This document shows positions 9,111-18,094 of a stretch of DNA of 41,472 nt, piece after piece. Source of the DNA: Guptibacillus hwajinpoensis (GTDB lineage Bacteria > Bacillota > Bacilli > Bacillales > Bacillaceae_O); NCBI GenBank assembly GCA_016841765.1, contig JAENYN010000041.1, positions 1-41,472 on the forward strand, given 5' to 3'. Each line of letters starts with the position of its first letter. Position 1 is the first letter of the stretch. The position numbers and the translations under genes were made by a program. The notes under the pieces are model-generated. The model did not search any database. It worked only from the letters and a program-made list of their open reading frames with translations, and was not told the origin of the DNA.

Positions 9111-9971
9111 TTTTGCAATTTCTTCCAGCCTTCTTGTTTCCGTCCCGGTTTGCGAAAGATGTTGCCGTGCCTCTTCAAGGTGGATGCGGCACCTTTCTTT
9201 CGCTCCTTCAAGGGTAAGAAGCCCTGGATAAGTGTTTTTGGAATTGGCCACGTCACTTCCTACAGGCTTGCCGATGAGCGCTTCATCACCTTCAATATCG
9301 AGGATGTCATCACGAATTTGGAAAGCAAGTCCCAAGTGTAATGCGAATTGCCTGAAATGGGCAAGCTGGGCGGCGCTTGCACCGGATATGATGGCGCCTG
9401 CCTCAACTGCAAATGCAAGGAGTTTCCCCGTCTTATTCCGATGCACATTTTCTAGCTCCGCAACATCCAGGACCAGCCCTTCTGCCTTCATATCTGCAGC
9501 CTGCCCGCCAACCATCCCTTCCGGACCGGCCGCTATCGAAAGTCCTGTCATCAGCTTCACTTTCTTCTCTGCGTCAAGACCCTTGTCTTCTCCAATCACC
9601 GCAAAACTGTGGGTAAGGAGCCCGTCCCCGGCAAGTATGGCTGTAGCTTCGCCAAAAACAATATGATTGGTCGGTTTCCCCCTCCGCAAATCATCATCGT
9701 CCATTGCCGGTAAGTCATCATGAATAAGCGAATAGGTATGAACCATTTCGATTGCAGCGGCTGTCCTCAAACCGTCAGCTTCCGCCTTCCCGAATGCTTC
9801 CATTGTTGCAAACATCAGAATCGGCCTCAGCGTTTTCCCTCCGGCATTGATGGAATATAGCATCGCTTTTTTCAAATCTGCAGGAGCATCCAGTGCTTCT
9901 ATCGACTCATTGAGGCAGCGGCGGATTTCTTTATTTCGTTTTTCAAAATAGTCATTCAGCCGGGTTTCCAT
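9087..9971 (-). CDS. ispA: Farnesyl diphosphate synthase IspA
   Basis: IspA is a class I polyprenyl synthase that condenses dimethylallyl/geranyl diphosphate with isopentenyl diphosphate to farnesyl diphosphate. The 294-residue product shows GGKTLRPILM, the first aspartate-rich motif DDLPAMDDDDLRRG, the KTGKL segment and the second motif QIRDDILDIEGD. ATG 9971 overlaps the xseB stop (TGATG); a TTG one codon upstream is an alternative. The last residues (FIGSRTF) are encoded by the repeat at 9022-9110, so the native C-terminus may have been replaced, but this lies outside the catalytic core. Confidence 0.95.
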   Translation of the reverse strand: METRLNDYFEKRNKEIRRCLNESIEALDAPADLKKAMLYSINAGGKTLRPILMFATMEAFGKAEADGLRTAAAIEMVHTYSLIHDDLPAMDDDDLRRGKPTNHIVFGEATAILAGDGLLTHSFAVIGEDKGLDAEKKVKLMTGLSIAAGPEGMVGGQAADMKAEGLVLDVAELENVHRNKTGKLLAFAVEAGAIISGASAAQLAHFRQFALHLGLAFQIRDDILDIEGDEALIGKPVGSDVANSKNTYPGLLTLEGAKERCRIHLEEARQHLSQTGTETRRLEEIAKFIGSRTF

Positions 9972-10213
9972 CAATCCGCTGCATCCTCCTGATAAGAAAA
10001 CGGATGTAGTTCCCCGTCCTCTTTTACGATCTGGTCCATCTGTTTTTCTACGTTTTCCAGTTTGTTATTGCAAATCTTGGAGAGCTTCATGCCCTCCTGG
10101 AAATAGTCAATGGCCTTTTCAAGCGGCACATCTCCTTCTTCCAATTTATTGACGATGGATTCGAGCTGCTCCATAGCCTGTTCAAAAGTCAGCTCTTCCT
10201 TTTTCTCACTCAT
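9971..10213 (-). CDS. xseB: Exodeoxyribonuclease VII small subunit
   Basis: The 80-residue acidic helical protein has the family signature [39 protein letters not shown]. XseB subunits wrap around XseA to form the single-strand-specific exonuclease VII. ATG 10213 overlaps the xseA stop by four bases (ATGA) and follows GGAGGGTGA; its own stop overlaps the ispA start. The chain of overlaps implies translational coupling of xseA-xseB-ispA. Confidence 0.95.
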   Translation of the reverse strand: MSEKKEELTFEQAMEQLESIVNKLEEGDVPLEKAIDYFQEGMKLSKICNNKLENVEKQMDQIVKEDGELHPFSYQEDAAD

Positions 10214-11559
10214 TCCACGTCACCCTCCTTTATGTCCGATACGCGGCAGCCCAGCTGTCCATCATTCATCTTTATTTCGATTGCATCTCCCGGTTTTACC
10301 GATTTGACTGACTTTATCAGTCTGTCTTCACTGTATACAACGCTGAATCCCCTTTCCATGACCCGAAGCGGATTCAGCGCATTCAACCGGGCAACCTCCT
10401 GTTGGAAAACGGCTCTTTTATCTTCAAGGATTCCCCTGAATTCTTTGACCATCAATTTTCTGGCATTTTCATATTCATTTCTTGCGTCAGAAACTTGCTG
10501 CCGTGGATGCTGGCGCTGCAGGCGGCGGTCAAGCTGTTTGAAATCTTCCGCTTTACGTTCATGAACATATTTATACGAACGGTCAAGCCGTTCCAGCACC
10601 CTGTCAAGTTCCTGCTCTTTTTGCACAAGCATCTGGCCCGGATATTTGAAGGCATACGACTTTTGCAGCCGGGCCAGCTGTTCACGGCGGTTGCCGGCCA
10701 TCTCCTTCATTGAGCGGAACAGCCTTATTTGTTTTTCTTTTATACGTTCTGCCAGTTCATTCAGGTGTGGCACGGCCAGTTCCGCCGCTGCTGTCGGTGT
10801 TGGGGCTCTCAGGTCAGCCGTGAAATCGGCAATGGTAAAATCCGTTTCATGCCCGACAGCGGAAATCACAGGCAGACGGGAAGAGGCGATTTCACGGGCG
10901 ACGATCTCTTCGTTGAACGCCCATAAATCTTCAATCGATCCACCGCCCCGTCCGACAATCAGAACATCGATAAACCCCTGCTCATTCGCTTTCCTGATGG
11001 CACTTGCTATTGAAGGTGCCGCTTCCCTGCCCTGAACGAGAACAGGAAACAAGACGATTCCTGCAACAGGAAACCGCCTTTTGATGGTAGTGAATATATC
11101 CCTCACAGCTGCACCCGTCGGAGAAGTGACGACTCCGACATACGAAGGCACTGCAGGAATCGGCTTTTTGCGTTCCGGCTTGAATAGCCCTTCTGCATCA
11201 AGCTTTTTTTTCAACTCTTCATAGGCAAGATACAGGCTGCCAAGGCCGTCCGGCTGCATTTCCTTCACATACACTTGATAGGATCCCATCGGTTCATATA
11301 CCGATATTTGGCCGCGCACTAAAATCTTCATGCCGTTTTCAGGCTTGAACGCTAGCTGCCTGTTTTGCCCGGCAAACATGACAGCTGCAATCCGGGACTG
11401 TTCATCTTTGATTGTGAAATACATATGGCCCCTGTTATGAAGCTTGAAATTAGAGATTTCCCCTTTGAACCAAATATCTTTCAAATGCCGGTCTGTTTCA
11501 AACTTGCGCTTGATGTATCTCGTTAAAGCCGTAACGGTCAAAAAACGCTGTTCGCTCAT
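10210..11559 (-). CDS. xseA: Exodeoxyribonuclease VII large subunit
   Basis: The 449-residue product has an N-terminal OB-fold (about 5-105: [39 protein letters not shown]) and the catalytic domain (about 125-320) with [32 protein letters not shown] and [15 protein letters not shown] long coiled coil and a C-terminal RGFSVV...G motif follow. It degrades single-stranded DNA from both ends. ATG 11559 directly follows the folD stop codon (TAAATG). Confidence 0.96.
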   Translation of the reverse strand: MSEQRFLTVTALTRYIKRKFETDRHLKDIWFKGEISNFKLHNRGHMYFTIKDEQSRIAAVMFAGQNRQLAFKPENGMKILVRGQISVYEPMGSYQVYVKEMQPDGLGSLYLAYEELKKKLDAEGLFKPERKKPIPAVPSYVGVVTSPTGAAVRDIFTTIKRRFPVAGIVLFPVLVQGREAAPSIASAIRKANEQGFIDVLIVGRGGGSIEDLWAFNEEIVAREIASSRLPVISAVGHETDFTIADFTADLRAPTPTAAAELAVPHLNELAERIKEKQIRLFRSMKEMAGNRREQLARLQKSYAFKYPGQMLVQKEQELDRVLERLDRSYKYVHERKAEDFKQLDRRLQRQHPRQQVSDARNEYENARKLMVKEFRGILEDKRAVFQQEVARLNALNPLRVMERGFSVVYSEDRLIKSVKSVKPGDAIEIKMNDGQLGCRVSDIKEGDVE

Positions 11560-12426
11560 TTATTGGTCATCCCTTAAATTATGGCTCCTTTTCGCTGACT
11601 CGATCGTGTTATGCAAAAGCATTGTGATCGTCATCGGTCCTACTCCACCCGGGACCGGGGTGATATATGAGGCAGACTCCTTTGCATGTTCAAAATCGAC
11701 ATCCCCTGTCAGTTTGCCGTTATCCATACGGTTCACGCCCACATCAATGACGACGGCACCTTCTTTGATATCTTCAGCTTTGATGAGATGCATCTTCCCG
11801 GCAGCAACAACGAGGATATCTGCACTTCTCGTGAAAGAGGACATGTCAGCTGTCCTTGAATGGCAGTATGTAACAGTCGCATTTTCATTCAGGAATAACA
11901 TGCCGACTGGCTTTCCGACGATATTGCTCCGGCCGACAACTACGACATGTTTGCCTTCAATCGGATAATTGATTGACTTCACCATTTCAACAATGCCGGC
12001 AGGCGTACAAGGGATAAATGCTTCTTGTCCTGTCATCATCCGCCCGATGTTGATCGGGTGAAATCCGTCCACGTCCTTATCAGGATCAATCTTTTCGATG
12101 ACTGCCTTTTCGCTTATATGCGGAGGGAGCGGCAGCTGCACAAGAATACCGTGGATCGACTCATCGTTGTTGAAGCGCTCGATTTCATCCAGCAATTCTT
12201 TTTCCGTAATGGACTCTGGCTTTTCAACGAGGACAAAGTGAATGCCGGCCTCTTTGCCGGCCTTTTGTTTTCCCTTCACATAGGATACTGAAGCCGCATT
12301 ATTTCCAACGAGGATAACTGCCAGGCCTGGCACAATCCCCTTTTCCTTCAGGCGCGACACTTCATTTTTCATTGCTTCCCGTTTTTCTTTTGCAAGGTCT
12401 TTTCCGCTGATAATTGTTGCTGCCAT
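11560..12426 (-). CDS. folD: Bifunctional methylene-THF dehydrogenase / methenyl-THF cyclohydrolase FolD
   Basis: FolD interconverts 5,10-methylene-, methenyl- and 10-formyl-tetrahydrofolate. The 288-residue protein shows the catalytic region [15 protein letters not shown], the VQLPLPPH and [15 protein letters not shown] motifs, and the Rossmann-type cofactor site [11 protein letters not shown], ending in [17 protein letters not shown] start at ATG 12426, after GGGGG; an in-frame extension to 12519 is unlike the family and overlaps nusB. One-carbon flux through FolD also uses the methylene-THF made by the glycine cleavage system encoded further along. Confidence 0.96.
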   Translation of the reverse strand: MAATIISGKDLAKEKREAMKNEVSRLKEKGIVPGLAVILVGNNAASVSYVKGKQKAGKEAGIHFVLVEKPESITEKELLDEIERFNNDESIHGILVQLPLPPHISEKAVIEKIDPDKDVDGFHPINIGRMMTGQEAFIPCTPAGIVEMVKSINYPIEGKHVVVVGRSNIVGKPVGMLFLNENATVTYCHSRTADMSSFTRSADILVVAAGKMHLIKAEDIKEGAVVIDVGVNRMDNGKLTGDVDFEHAKESASYITPVPGGVGPMTITMLLHNTIESAKRSHNLRDDQ

Positions 12427-12481
12427 CGTGATTTCCCCCTTAGTAAGATGCTTGATTTTATATGAACCGGATCGCCTTCGG

Positions 12482-12874
12482 TTATTGGAGCGAGCCGGCC
12501 ACTTTAGATAATACACCATTTACAAAGCGGCTGGAGTTGTCATCACCATAAATTTTTGCCAATTCAATGGCTTCATTCATGCTGACATTTTTCGGGATGT
12601 CCTCAATATGAAGCATTTCATATATGGCCATTCGTAAAATGGTCCGATCTACATTGCCGATTCTGTCCAATGACCAATTTTGCAAGTGTTCTTTTATTCT
12701 TTCGTCGATGGCTTCCTTGTTTTCAAGCGTGCCTTTTACAAGGCTCTTTAGAAAATCATCTGCCTTTTCCCCTTCTTCAAGCACATGTTCAAGCGCTTCT
12801 TCAGGTTCTATGTCACTTCGATCCACTTGAAACAAAGCCTGGATTGCTTTTTCTCTCGCTATCCTTCTTTTCAT
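12482..12874 (-). CDS. nusB: Transcription antitermination protein NusB
   Basis: The 130-residue all-helical protein begins [18 protein letters not shown] and contains [32 protein letters not shown] and the C-terminal [23 protein letters not shown], all typical of NusB. With NusE/S10 it binds boxA RNA in rRNA leaders to prevent premature termination. ATG 12874 follows AAAGGAGT. It is the first gene of the long minus-strand unit, 55 bases before folD. Unlike in B. subtilis, about 540 bp and a terminator separate it from yqhY. Confidence 0.95.
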   Translation of the reverse strand: MKRRIAREKAIQALFQVDRSDIEPEEALEHVLEEGEKADDFLKSLVKGTLENKEAIDERIKEHLQNWSLDRIGNVDRTILRMAIYEMLHIEDIPKNVSMNEAIELAKIYGDDNSSRFVNGVLSKVAGSLQ

Positions 12875-13392
12875 TAGTAATGACTCCTTTATAGCCTGCT
12901 ATAGTTCATCAACATGATAATAGCATAAATATGTTTTCAACGTACAGTTTGTCCAAAATTGCTGGTATGTAGAAAAACGCAATGATCACGCTTAGTATGC
13001 GTGACCGTCTGCTTGAAGATGGATTTCCATTCCGAAGGAGTCCGTCCCTTATAAGAGGGGCGCTGCCATAGTCCATCATGGCTTTTTCGTCCAAAAGGAA
13101 TGGGCTTAATGCCGATTCTTCCTGTTTTCATACGGACAAGCTGTTGTTTCTCCGTTTCCGTTTGAAAACGGCAATTTTTCATGCGCCATATGAAGATGCC
13201 TTCACGCTTAAGAATGTTATGCAAGAACAAAAGCGCAGGGCTCCGCACAAGCAGGTGTACCCGCAGGAAGGTGATCTTTCCTTCCGAAGGCGATCACCGC
13301 ATATGAAGATAGCCGCTGGCGCCTGGAGCTGGATGGCTCCCTCCTGGCTTTATATCCACATCGCAAAAATTCTTATAATTTCCTTAACAATG
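12875..13392 (-). other. Gene-free spacer upstream of nusB with repeat-like hairpins
   Basis: No frame here has a credible start and product. It contains an inverted repeat TCACGC/GCGTGA (12986-12991 with 12999-13004) and a perfect GGTGATC/GATCACC pair (13270-13276 with 13292-13298). The near-duplicate phrases CATATGAAGAT occur at about 13186 and 13301. The 13225-13345 part, with GGCGCCTGGAGCTGGAT, looks like a dispersed Bacillaceae repeat. The promoter for nusB should lie at its downstream end. Confidence 0.5.
12928..12956 (-). promoter_or_regulatory. Possible sigma-A promoter of the nusB operon
   Basis: On the minus strand TTGGAC (12951-12956), a 17-base spacer and CATATT (12928-12933) form a moderate match about 55 bp before nusB. 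The AT-rich stretch just downstream (TATTAT) offers an alternative -10. A promoter is needed because a terminator precedes this spacer. Confidence 0.35.
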
Positions 13393-13415
13393 AAAAAAGG
13401 AAGGCATTGCCTCCC
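13393..13415 (-). terminator. Terminator of accB-accC-yqhY
   Basis: On the minus strand GGGAGGC-AAT-GCCTTCC (13409-13415 with 13399-13405) is followed by six U (13393-13398). It lies directly after the yqhY stop codon. Confidence 0.85.
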
Positions 13416-13416
13416 C

Positions 13417-13815
13417 TTATTCTGTCACTTCTTCTCCAATTTTTTTGGATTCCAGTTGAACCCCGACAACATGGATGTTGATTTCTTCCACTTCCAGCGC
13501 TGTCATGTTCAACAGGGTCTGGCGGATGTTCTCCTGGATTTTCCTGGCGACTTCAGGAATGTTCACATCGAATTTCATCACTGCAAACACATCAATCGTA
13601 ATGCCGTTTTCGCCAAGGTCCACTTTCACGCCTTTACCGTGGCTTTTCTTGCCGAGTCTTTCTATGACATCAGCAGCAAAATTGCCCCGCATTGAGGCAA
13701 CACCTTCCACCTCTGAAGCGGCCAGGCCGGCAATGACTTCAATAACTTCAGGAGCGATTTCCACTTTACCAAGCTCCTGTGTACCACTCATGTTCAAAAT
13801 ATTTAATTCACTCAT
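13417..13815 (-). CDS. yqhY: Asp23/Gls24 family protein YqhY
   Basis: This 132-residue protein has the Asp23 (DUF322) signature: GKVEIAPEVIEVIAGLAASEVEGVASMRG, then HGKGVKVDLGENGITIDVFAVMKFDVNIPEVARKIQENIRQTL and EEINIHVVGV. In B. subtilis and lactobacilli YqhY is encoded beside accBC, and genetic work there links it to control of acetyl-CoA carboxylase. The same adjacency here (17 bases after accC) supports that role. ATG 13815 follows GGAGGTG. No membrane segment is present. Confidence 0.92.
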   Translation of the reverse strand: MSELNILNMSGTQELGKVEIAPEVIEVIAGLAASEVEGVASMRGNFAADVIERLGKKSHGKGVKVDLGENGITIDVFAVMKFDVNIPEVARKIQENIRQTLLNMTALEVEEINIHVVGVQLESKKIGEEVTE

Positions 13816-13832
13816 AGAAGCACCTCCATTTT

Positions 13833-15185
13833 TTAGTCTTCCATCACATTATACATCTCCAGGAACTTGGTGTTATAGTCCCCTTCGATGAATTTTTCGT
13901 GATCGAAAAGGCGAAGATGGAAAGGAATCGTCGTATCCACGCCATCTATAAGGTATTCTCCCAGGGCCCGTTTCATTCTGTTGATCGCTTCTTCACGGGT
14001 GTTGCCATATGTGATGAGCTTGGCAATCATCGAGTCGTAAAATGGCGGGATCATATAGCCCGGATACACGGCTGAATCAACCCTAACCCCATAACCGCCG
14101 GGCGGAAGATACATATTGATTTTGCCAGGGGAAGGCATGAAATTTTTTTTCGGATTTTCGGCATTGATCCTGCACTCGATGGCCCACCCGGTAAATGTGA
14201 TATCTTCCTGCTTGTATTCGAGTTTTTCACCGGATGCCACCAAAATCTGTTCTTTGATGAGATCTACACCTGTAACTAATTCAGTAACAGGATGCTCAAC
14301 TTGTATCCGGGTATTCATTTCCATGAAATAAAACTTCTTATTTGTGTGGTCATATATGAATTCGACGGTTCCGGCACCTGTGTATCCGACTGCTTCTGCA
14401 GCTTTTACGGCTGCCTCTCCCATCTCGGCCCGCATGTTTTCATCCAGGGCAGGTGACGGGGATTCCTCCACAAGCTTCTGGAGTCTCCTTTGTATCGTGC
14501 AATCCCTTTCTCCGAGATGGATGGTATTCCCATGGTTATCGGCCAACACCTGGATTTCGACATGGCGGAAGTCCTCAATGTATTTTTCAATATAGACGCC
14601 CGGATTTCCGAAAGCTGTCGCCGCTTCCTGTCTGGTAATGTTCAATCCTTTGATCAGGTCCGCTTCATCCCTGGCGATACGGATTCCTTTCCCTCCGCCT
14701 CCAGCTGTCGCTTTGATGATGACAGGGTATCCGATTTCCTCGGCCACTTCAATTGCAGCTTCGTCAGTCTCAACGATTCCGCGGGAGCCTGGAACAACCG
14801 GAACTCCGGCATCTCGCATCGTTTCCCTGGCTACGTCCTTTGTACCCATTTTTGTAATCGCTTCCGGGCTTGGCCCCACAAACGTAACATTGCATTCCCG
14901 GCATATTTCAGCGAAATCGGCATTCTCGGCGAGAAAACCATAACCAGGATGAATCGCATCGACATCCCGCAGCGTTGCAACACTCATGATGTTGGTGAAA
15001 TTCAAGTAACTGTCCTTGGAAGCAGTCGGACCTATGCAATAAGCTTCATCAGCCATTTGGACATGCAGGGCGTCTTTATCTGCTTCAGAAAACACGGCTA
15101 CCGTCTTGATGCCCAGTTCTTTCGCTGCCCGGATAATTCGAACGGCAATTTCTCCACGGTTGGCAATCAATAGTTTTCGTATCAT
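13833..15185 (-). CDS. accC: Biotin carboxylase subunit of acetyl-CoA carboxylase
   Basis: AccC carboxylates the biotin on AccB using ATP and bicarbonate, the first half of malonyl-CoA synthesis. The 450-residue protein has the N-terminal [26 protein letters not shown], the ATP-grasp glycine loop [27 protein letters not shown], and the catalytic region [18 protein letters not shown]. The length and the end at a yqhY gene match B. subtilis AccC. It starts 13 bases after accB. Confidence 0.97.
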   Translation of the reverse strand: MIRKLLIANRGEIAVRIIRAAKELGIKTVAVFSEADKDALHVQMADEAYCIGPTASKDSYLNFTNIMSVATLRDVDAIHPGYGFLAENADFAEICRECNVTFVGPSPEAITKMGTKDVARETMRDAGVPVVPGSRGIVETDEAAIEVAEEIGYPVIIKATAGGGGKGIRIARDEADLIKGLNITRQEAATAFGNPGVYIEKYIEDFRHVEIQVLADNHGNTIHLGERDCTIQRRLQKLVEESPSPALDENMRAEMGEAAVKAAEAVGYTGAGTVEFIYDHTNKKFYFMEMNTRIQVEHPVTELVTGVDLIKEQILVASGEKLEYKQEDITFTGWAIECRINAENPKKNFMPSPGKINMYLPPGGYGVRVDSAVYPGYMIPPFYDSMIAKLITYGNTREEAINRMKRALGEYLIDGVDTTIPFHLRLFDHEKFIEGDYNTKFLEMYNVMED

Positions 15186-15198
15186 ATTATGAACGCTC

Positions 15199-15717
15199 CT
15201 ATTCAGGCTTTACTTTAAACAAAGGCTGGCCGTATTCAACAAGCTGGCCGTCTTCGACAAGGATTTCTGCTATTTTGCCCTTTACTTCAGCTTCGATTTC
15301 GTTAAACAGCTTCATCGCTTCTACAATGCATACTACGGTGCCTTCTTCTACGGAATCTCCGACTTTCACGTATACATCCGCATCAGGGGACGGTGATGCA
15401 TAAAAAGTACCGACCATCGGGGACTCAATGGTATGTAAATTTTCATCTGCCGCCGGCTGTTCAGGCTGCTTTTCCGGCTGCGCCTCTCTGGCCGTTTCTT
15501 GAGATGGCTCGGCCGGCTGTTCAGCCCTGGCAGGAGGTTGCTGTTCCCGGCTCGGAGCTGATGCAGGAGCGGATTCATTTTCCGTCACCACGGTTGCGAC
15601 TGCTCCGCTGTGCTTTTTCATTTTGATTTTCGCCCCGTCTGCTTCATACTTGAATTCATCAATGCTTGAATTGTCAATTAACCGAATCAGTTCTCTGATT
15701 TCCTGGATTTTAATCAC
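15199..15717 (-). CDS. accB: Biotin carboxyl carrier protein of acetyl-CoA carboxylase
   Basis: AccB carries the biotin that shuttles CO2 between AccC and the transferase. The 172-residue product has a short N-terminal helical region ([24 protein letters not shown]), a flexible linker rich in A, P, E and Q (about 45-90), and a biotinyl domain with the modification site [11 protein letters not shown]. The start is GTG 15717, eight bases after GGAG; the GTG at 15726 lies inside that ribosome binding site and is rejected. Confidence 0.95.
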   Translation of the reverse strand: MIKIQEIRELIRLIDNSSIDEFKYEADGAKIKMKKHSGAVATVVTENESAPASAPSREQQPPARAEQPAEPSQETAREAQPEKQPEQPAADENLHTIESPMVGTFYASPSPDADVYVKVGDSVEEGTVVCIVEAMKLFNEIEAEVKGKIAEILVEDGQLVEYGQPLFKVKPE

Positions 15718-15749
15718 TTTTTCCACTCCTTTTTCTGCATGAAGGAAAT

Positions 15750-15810
15750 ATTAATAACTGGTGCTAATAGCATATCTTACATTTTACGACAAAGTGATAG
15801 GCATTTTCAA
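15750..15810 (-). promoter_or_regulatory. accB promoter with FapR-like operator
   Basis: A sigma-A promoter reads TTGAAA (15805-15810), 18 bases, TAAAAT (15781-15786) on the minus strand. Just downstream, near the expected transcription start, ATTAGCACCAGTTATTAAT (15750-15768) matches the FapR consensus ATTAGTACCTAGTCTTAAT at 14 of 19 positions, including both outer arms. FapR represses lipid synthesis genes until malonyl-CoA accumulates. The promoter is likely; the operator is a proposal. Confidence 0.5.
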
Positions 15811-16069
15811 TTCACTCGTACCTCTATATACAAATCTACACGAAAACAGAATTTTTTGAAAGCACTTCAGCATTCCTGTTCGATAATTGAATTAAAAAAC
15901 TAACATCCTATCAAAAACAAAAAGCCACTGTTAAATTTCAATGTTGTGGTTCATCAGCAAAGTATAAATCCTATAGATCGGAATTTAAATATTTGTCTTA
16001 TTAAACTAACCCACCTTTTTTAAACTGCAAAAATGATAGCAGGTTAGTCTGGAGATTGCCCGTTCCTTT
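15811..16069. other. AT-rich spacer between spoIIIAH and accB
   Basis: No gene was found. The stretch is AT-rich and its only visible structure is a weak CTAACC/GGTTAG inverted pair (about 16005-16047). Confidence 0.5.
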
Positions 16070-16131
16070 CACTTGCCTATGGTGAAGGCGAGCCCCTGCA
16101 GCGGAAATCAACTACGTTGTTTAACAGAACC
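16070..16131 (-). repeat. Truncated copy of the 29144-29452 repeat
   Basis: Read on the minus strand from 16131, it begins GGTTCTGTTAAAC and continues with TTGATTTCCGCTGCAG, GGCTCGCCTTCACC and ATAGGCAAGTG. This parallels the first 75 bases of the element at 29144 (GGCTCTGTTTAAC, TTGATTTCCGTTGCAG, ACTCGCTTTCACCATAGGCA). Only the left end is present. It abuts the spoIIIAH terminator. Confidence 0.75.
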
Positions 16132-16164
16132 AATAAAAAAAAAAGAAGCCGGCATTTTGCCGGC
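16131..16164 (-). terminator. Terminator of the spoIIIA operon
   Basis: A perfect GCCGGC stem (16148-16153 with 16159-16164) with a five-base loop is followed on the minus strand by a long U tract (16134-16144). It lies eight bases after the spoIIIAH stop. Confidence 0.9.
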
Positions 16165-16171
16165 ACCTCCA

Positions 16172-16774
16172 TCATTTTACTGGCTGAAATTCGACAGCCA
16201 CCAGTTTTTCGCCAAATTCTTCCTCTACCAATTTCATGATATCGACCGCTGCGGTCTTTGAATGCTCCTTCGCTTTGATAATCACCCGCACCTGGTCGCC
16301 TTCCGCGTTGACAAGTGCGTCCTCATACCCTTTCGTTCGGATCATTGTTTCCACAATGCTTTCTTTGGAAGCCATTGTCCTGATATCCTGCATTTGCTCA
16401 TACGCTTCATTTTTCTTTTCAACCGGCTGATCTGCTGATGCCACAATTGCCTCGAGGTCTTCAATCGCCCTGGATCGCTGAGTTTCCATTTCCAATCGCA
16501 AAGCAGTGAATGCTTCATCCGTGGAGATGCTGCTGACGTCCACACCATCCATGCTCTCTGCCTCTTCAGCAGGTGCCTTGTCCGCTTCTTCCACCGTTAC
16601 CTTATCTGCGGCTTCTGCATCAGTCTCTGTTTCTTTGGCCGCCTGCTCTTCCGTGTTTTCATCATCCATTGCAAAAGGGTCGTCCTGTTCCGGAGACGTA
16701 ATGTAATAAACCGACAAAACAACTACCAGACTGAGCATTGTAAGCAACCATACCGTTTGTTTCTTCAAAATCAT
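16172..16774 (-). CDS. spoIIIAH: SpoIIIAH, mother-cell half of the SpoIIIA-SpoIIQ channel
   Basis: SpoIIIAH spans the outer forespore membrane and binds forespore SpoIIQ across the intermembrane space, forming the feeding-tube complex needed for late sigma-G activity. The 200-residue protein has one N-terminal membrane segment (about 8-26), an acidic low-complexity linker (about 30-80, rich in E, A and D), and a YscJ/FliF-like ring domain at the C-terminus (ALRLEMETQRSRAIEDLEAIV ... GDQVRVIIKAKE). ATG 16774 follows GGGGGAGAG. It is the last gene of the operon. Confidence 0.94.
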   Translation of the reverse strand: MILKKQTVWLLTMLSLVVVLSVYYITSPEQDDPFAMDDENTEEQAAKETETDAEAADKVTVEEADKAPAEEAESMDGVDVSSISTDEAFTALRLEMETQRSRAIEDLEAIVASADQPVEKKNEAYEQMQDIRTMASKESIVETMIRTKGYEDALVNAEGDQVRVIIKAKEHSKTAAVDIMKLVEEEFGEKLVAVEFQPVK

Positions 16775-16786
16775 TCACTCTCCCCC

Positions 16787-17449
16787 TTACTTTTTAGGCA
16801 GTACACTTACTCTATGAACCGGCACATCAAGCGCCCTTGTCACAGCTTCCAATATCCACTTTTTCACTTTTATGTTATCTGCCCCCTTCGCCACGACGAC
16901 AACACCCCGTATTTCAGGTTTCATCGTCTTCAGGATGATCGGTTCTTCACCTTCGCCTTTTCGTATAATTACGGTCTGTTCATCAAGTGATCGATCTTCC
17001 ACTTTCCTCTTCCCGCCTTCACGGTCGTTTTCATCCGTCTGCTGGCTCTGGGTCACACGGTTTTTTTCCAGTATTTTTTCTTCTGTGGCATCCACATTCA
17101 CCATTACAGAGACGTCGCTTACTCCTGTTATCTCCTCGAGTGTTTCTTTCAGCTGGTTTTCATAGCGGTTTTCATAATCAATGATCGATGCCGGCTTCTT
17201 GCTGCTCCCACGGCCGAATGCCGGCTCTTCATCCGGTTCTTTTCCGCCTATCACCGGGATGGAATCTGTGTCGGCTGCATTCTCGCCGCTGCCGGACAAA
17301 AAGTTCCCGGCCAGCATCAATGCAGCCCCAACTGCTGCGATTGCCAGCAAATACCGGACGGGCGATCGGCGTGCACCATGTCCTTCAGGCTCCTGGCCGG
17401 GAAAGAGCGCCTTTATGCTGAATCCCCGCTTTTTCTCCTTATCCCCCAT
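16787..17449 (-). CDS. spoIIIAG: SpoIIIAG, ring-forming channel protein
   Basis: SpoIIIAG forms a large multimeric ring in the intermembrane space as part of the SpoIIIA-SpoIIQ complex. The 220-residue protein has a basic N-terminus, one transmembrane helix (about 30-46: YLLAIAAVGAALMLAGNF), and a ring-building motif domain (YENQLKETLEEITGVSDVSVMVNVD ... IIRKGEGEEPIILKTMKPEIRGVVVVAKGADNIKVKKWILEAVTRALDVP). ATG 17449 directly follows the spoIIIAF stop (TAAATG). Confidence 0.95.
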   Translation of the reverse strand: MGDKEKKRGFSIKALFPGQEPEGHGARRSPVRYLLAIAAVGAALMLAGNFLSGSGENAADTDSIPVIGGKEPDEEPAFGRGSSKKPASIIDYENRYENQLKETLEEITGVSDVSVMVNVDATEEKILEKNRVTQSQQTDENDREGGKRKVEDRSLDEQTVIIRKGEGEEPIILKTMKPEIRGVVVVAKGADNIKVKKWILEAVTRALDVPVHRVSVLPKK

Positions 17450-18079
17450 TTACATCCCCCCTTCTTTGACAAGCTGGATTTTCTCTTCAGGGATCATCCA
17501 TGTCTGGGCTAGACTGGCGGTTATTGCATCTATTTCCTTTTCATCAGGCAGCTTCTTGCTGTCATCAGAACTTTTGATATTTATGGAAACAGTTTCAACT
17601 TCAGTCATCCTGGCTTTCCCGCCTGAATCCGCCGGAGCCAGATACACTGTCACTTCCTGAATCCACTTTTCCGATTCCTCCAGGCCAGCTGCGGATTCGT
17701 CAAGGGCCAGATCGATGCGGTCAATCTGAAATCCGAATCTTCCCATCAACTCCCCTTCCGCTTCATTTTCAAGATGGACAGCCATCTGTTCTAAAATATA
17801 TGCACGCTGGCGGGCTTGTATTTCTTTTTTCTTTTTTTCGGTCGCATTTTCTATTCCTGCCCCATTGTTTGAGGATAAAGCGGTGATTTCCCTGATCATG
17901 TCATCCGGATTCAAGGACAGGATTTTCAGGACCGGAGAAAGAATGATCACAATCAGCAAAAGGCCGATGACCATCTTGGCATACTTTTGAAACGAAGAAT
18001 TAGGAAGGAGCAGTTCGATGATCACCGCCAACAGGATGAACAAAATAATGTTTGATATCCATTCTGTTAAAAAAGCCAT
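17450..18079 (-). CDS. spoIIIAF: SpoIIIAF, stage III sporulation membrane protein
   Basis: The product (209 residues) has two N-terminal transmembrane helices (about 8-25 and 34-56: IILFILLAVIIELLLP and MVIGLLLIVIILSPVLKIL). A soluble domain facing the intermembrane space follows, with SpoIIIAF-typical RIDLALDESA...VTVYL. I choose the second of two adjacent ATGs (18079) because it lies six bases after GGGGAG and matches the MxFLTEW start of homologues; 18082 is equally possible. It lies between spoIIIAE and spoIIIAG with 12 bp upstream. Confidence 0.93.
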   Translation of the reverse strand: MAFLTEWISNIILFILLAVIIELLLPNSSFQKYAKMVIGLLLIVIILSPVLKILSLNPDDMIREITALSSNNGAGIENATEKKKKEIQARQRAYILEQMAVHLENEAEGELMGRFGFQIDRIDLALDESAAGLEESEKWIQEVTVYLAPADSGGKARMTEVETVSINIKSSDDSKKLPDEKEIDAITASLAQTWMIPEEKIQLVKEGGM

Positions 18080-18094
18080 CATACTCTCCCCTTT

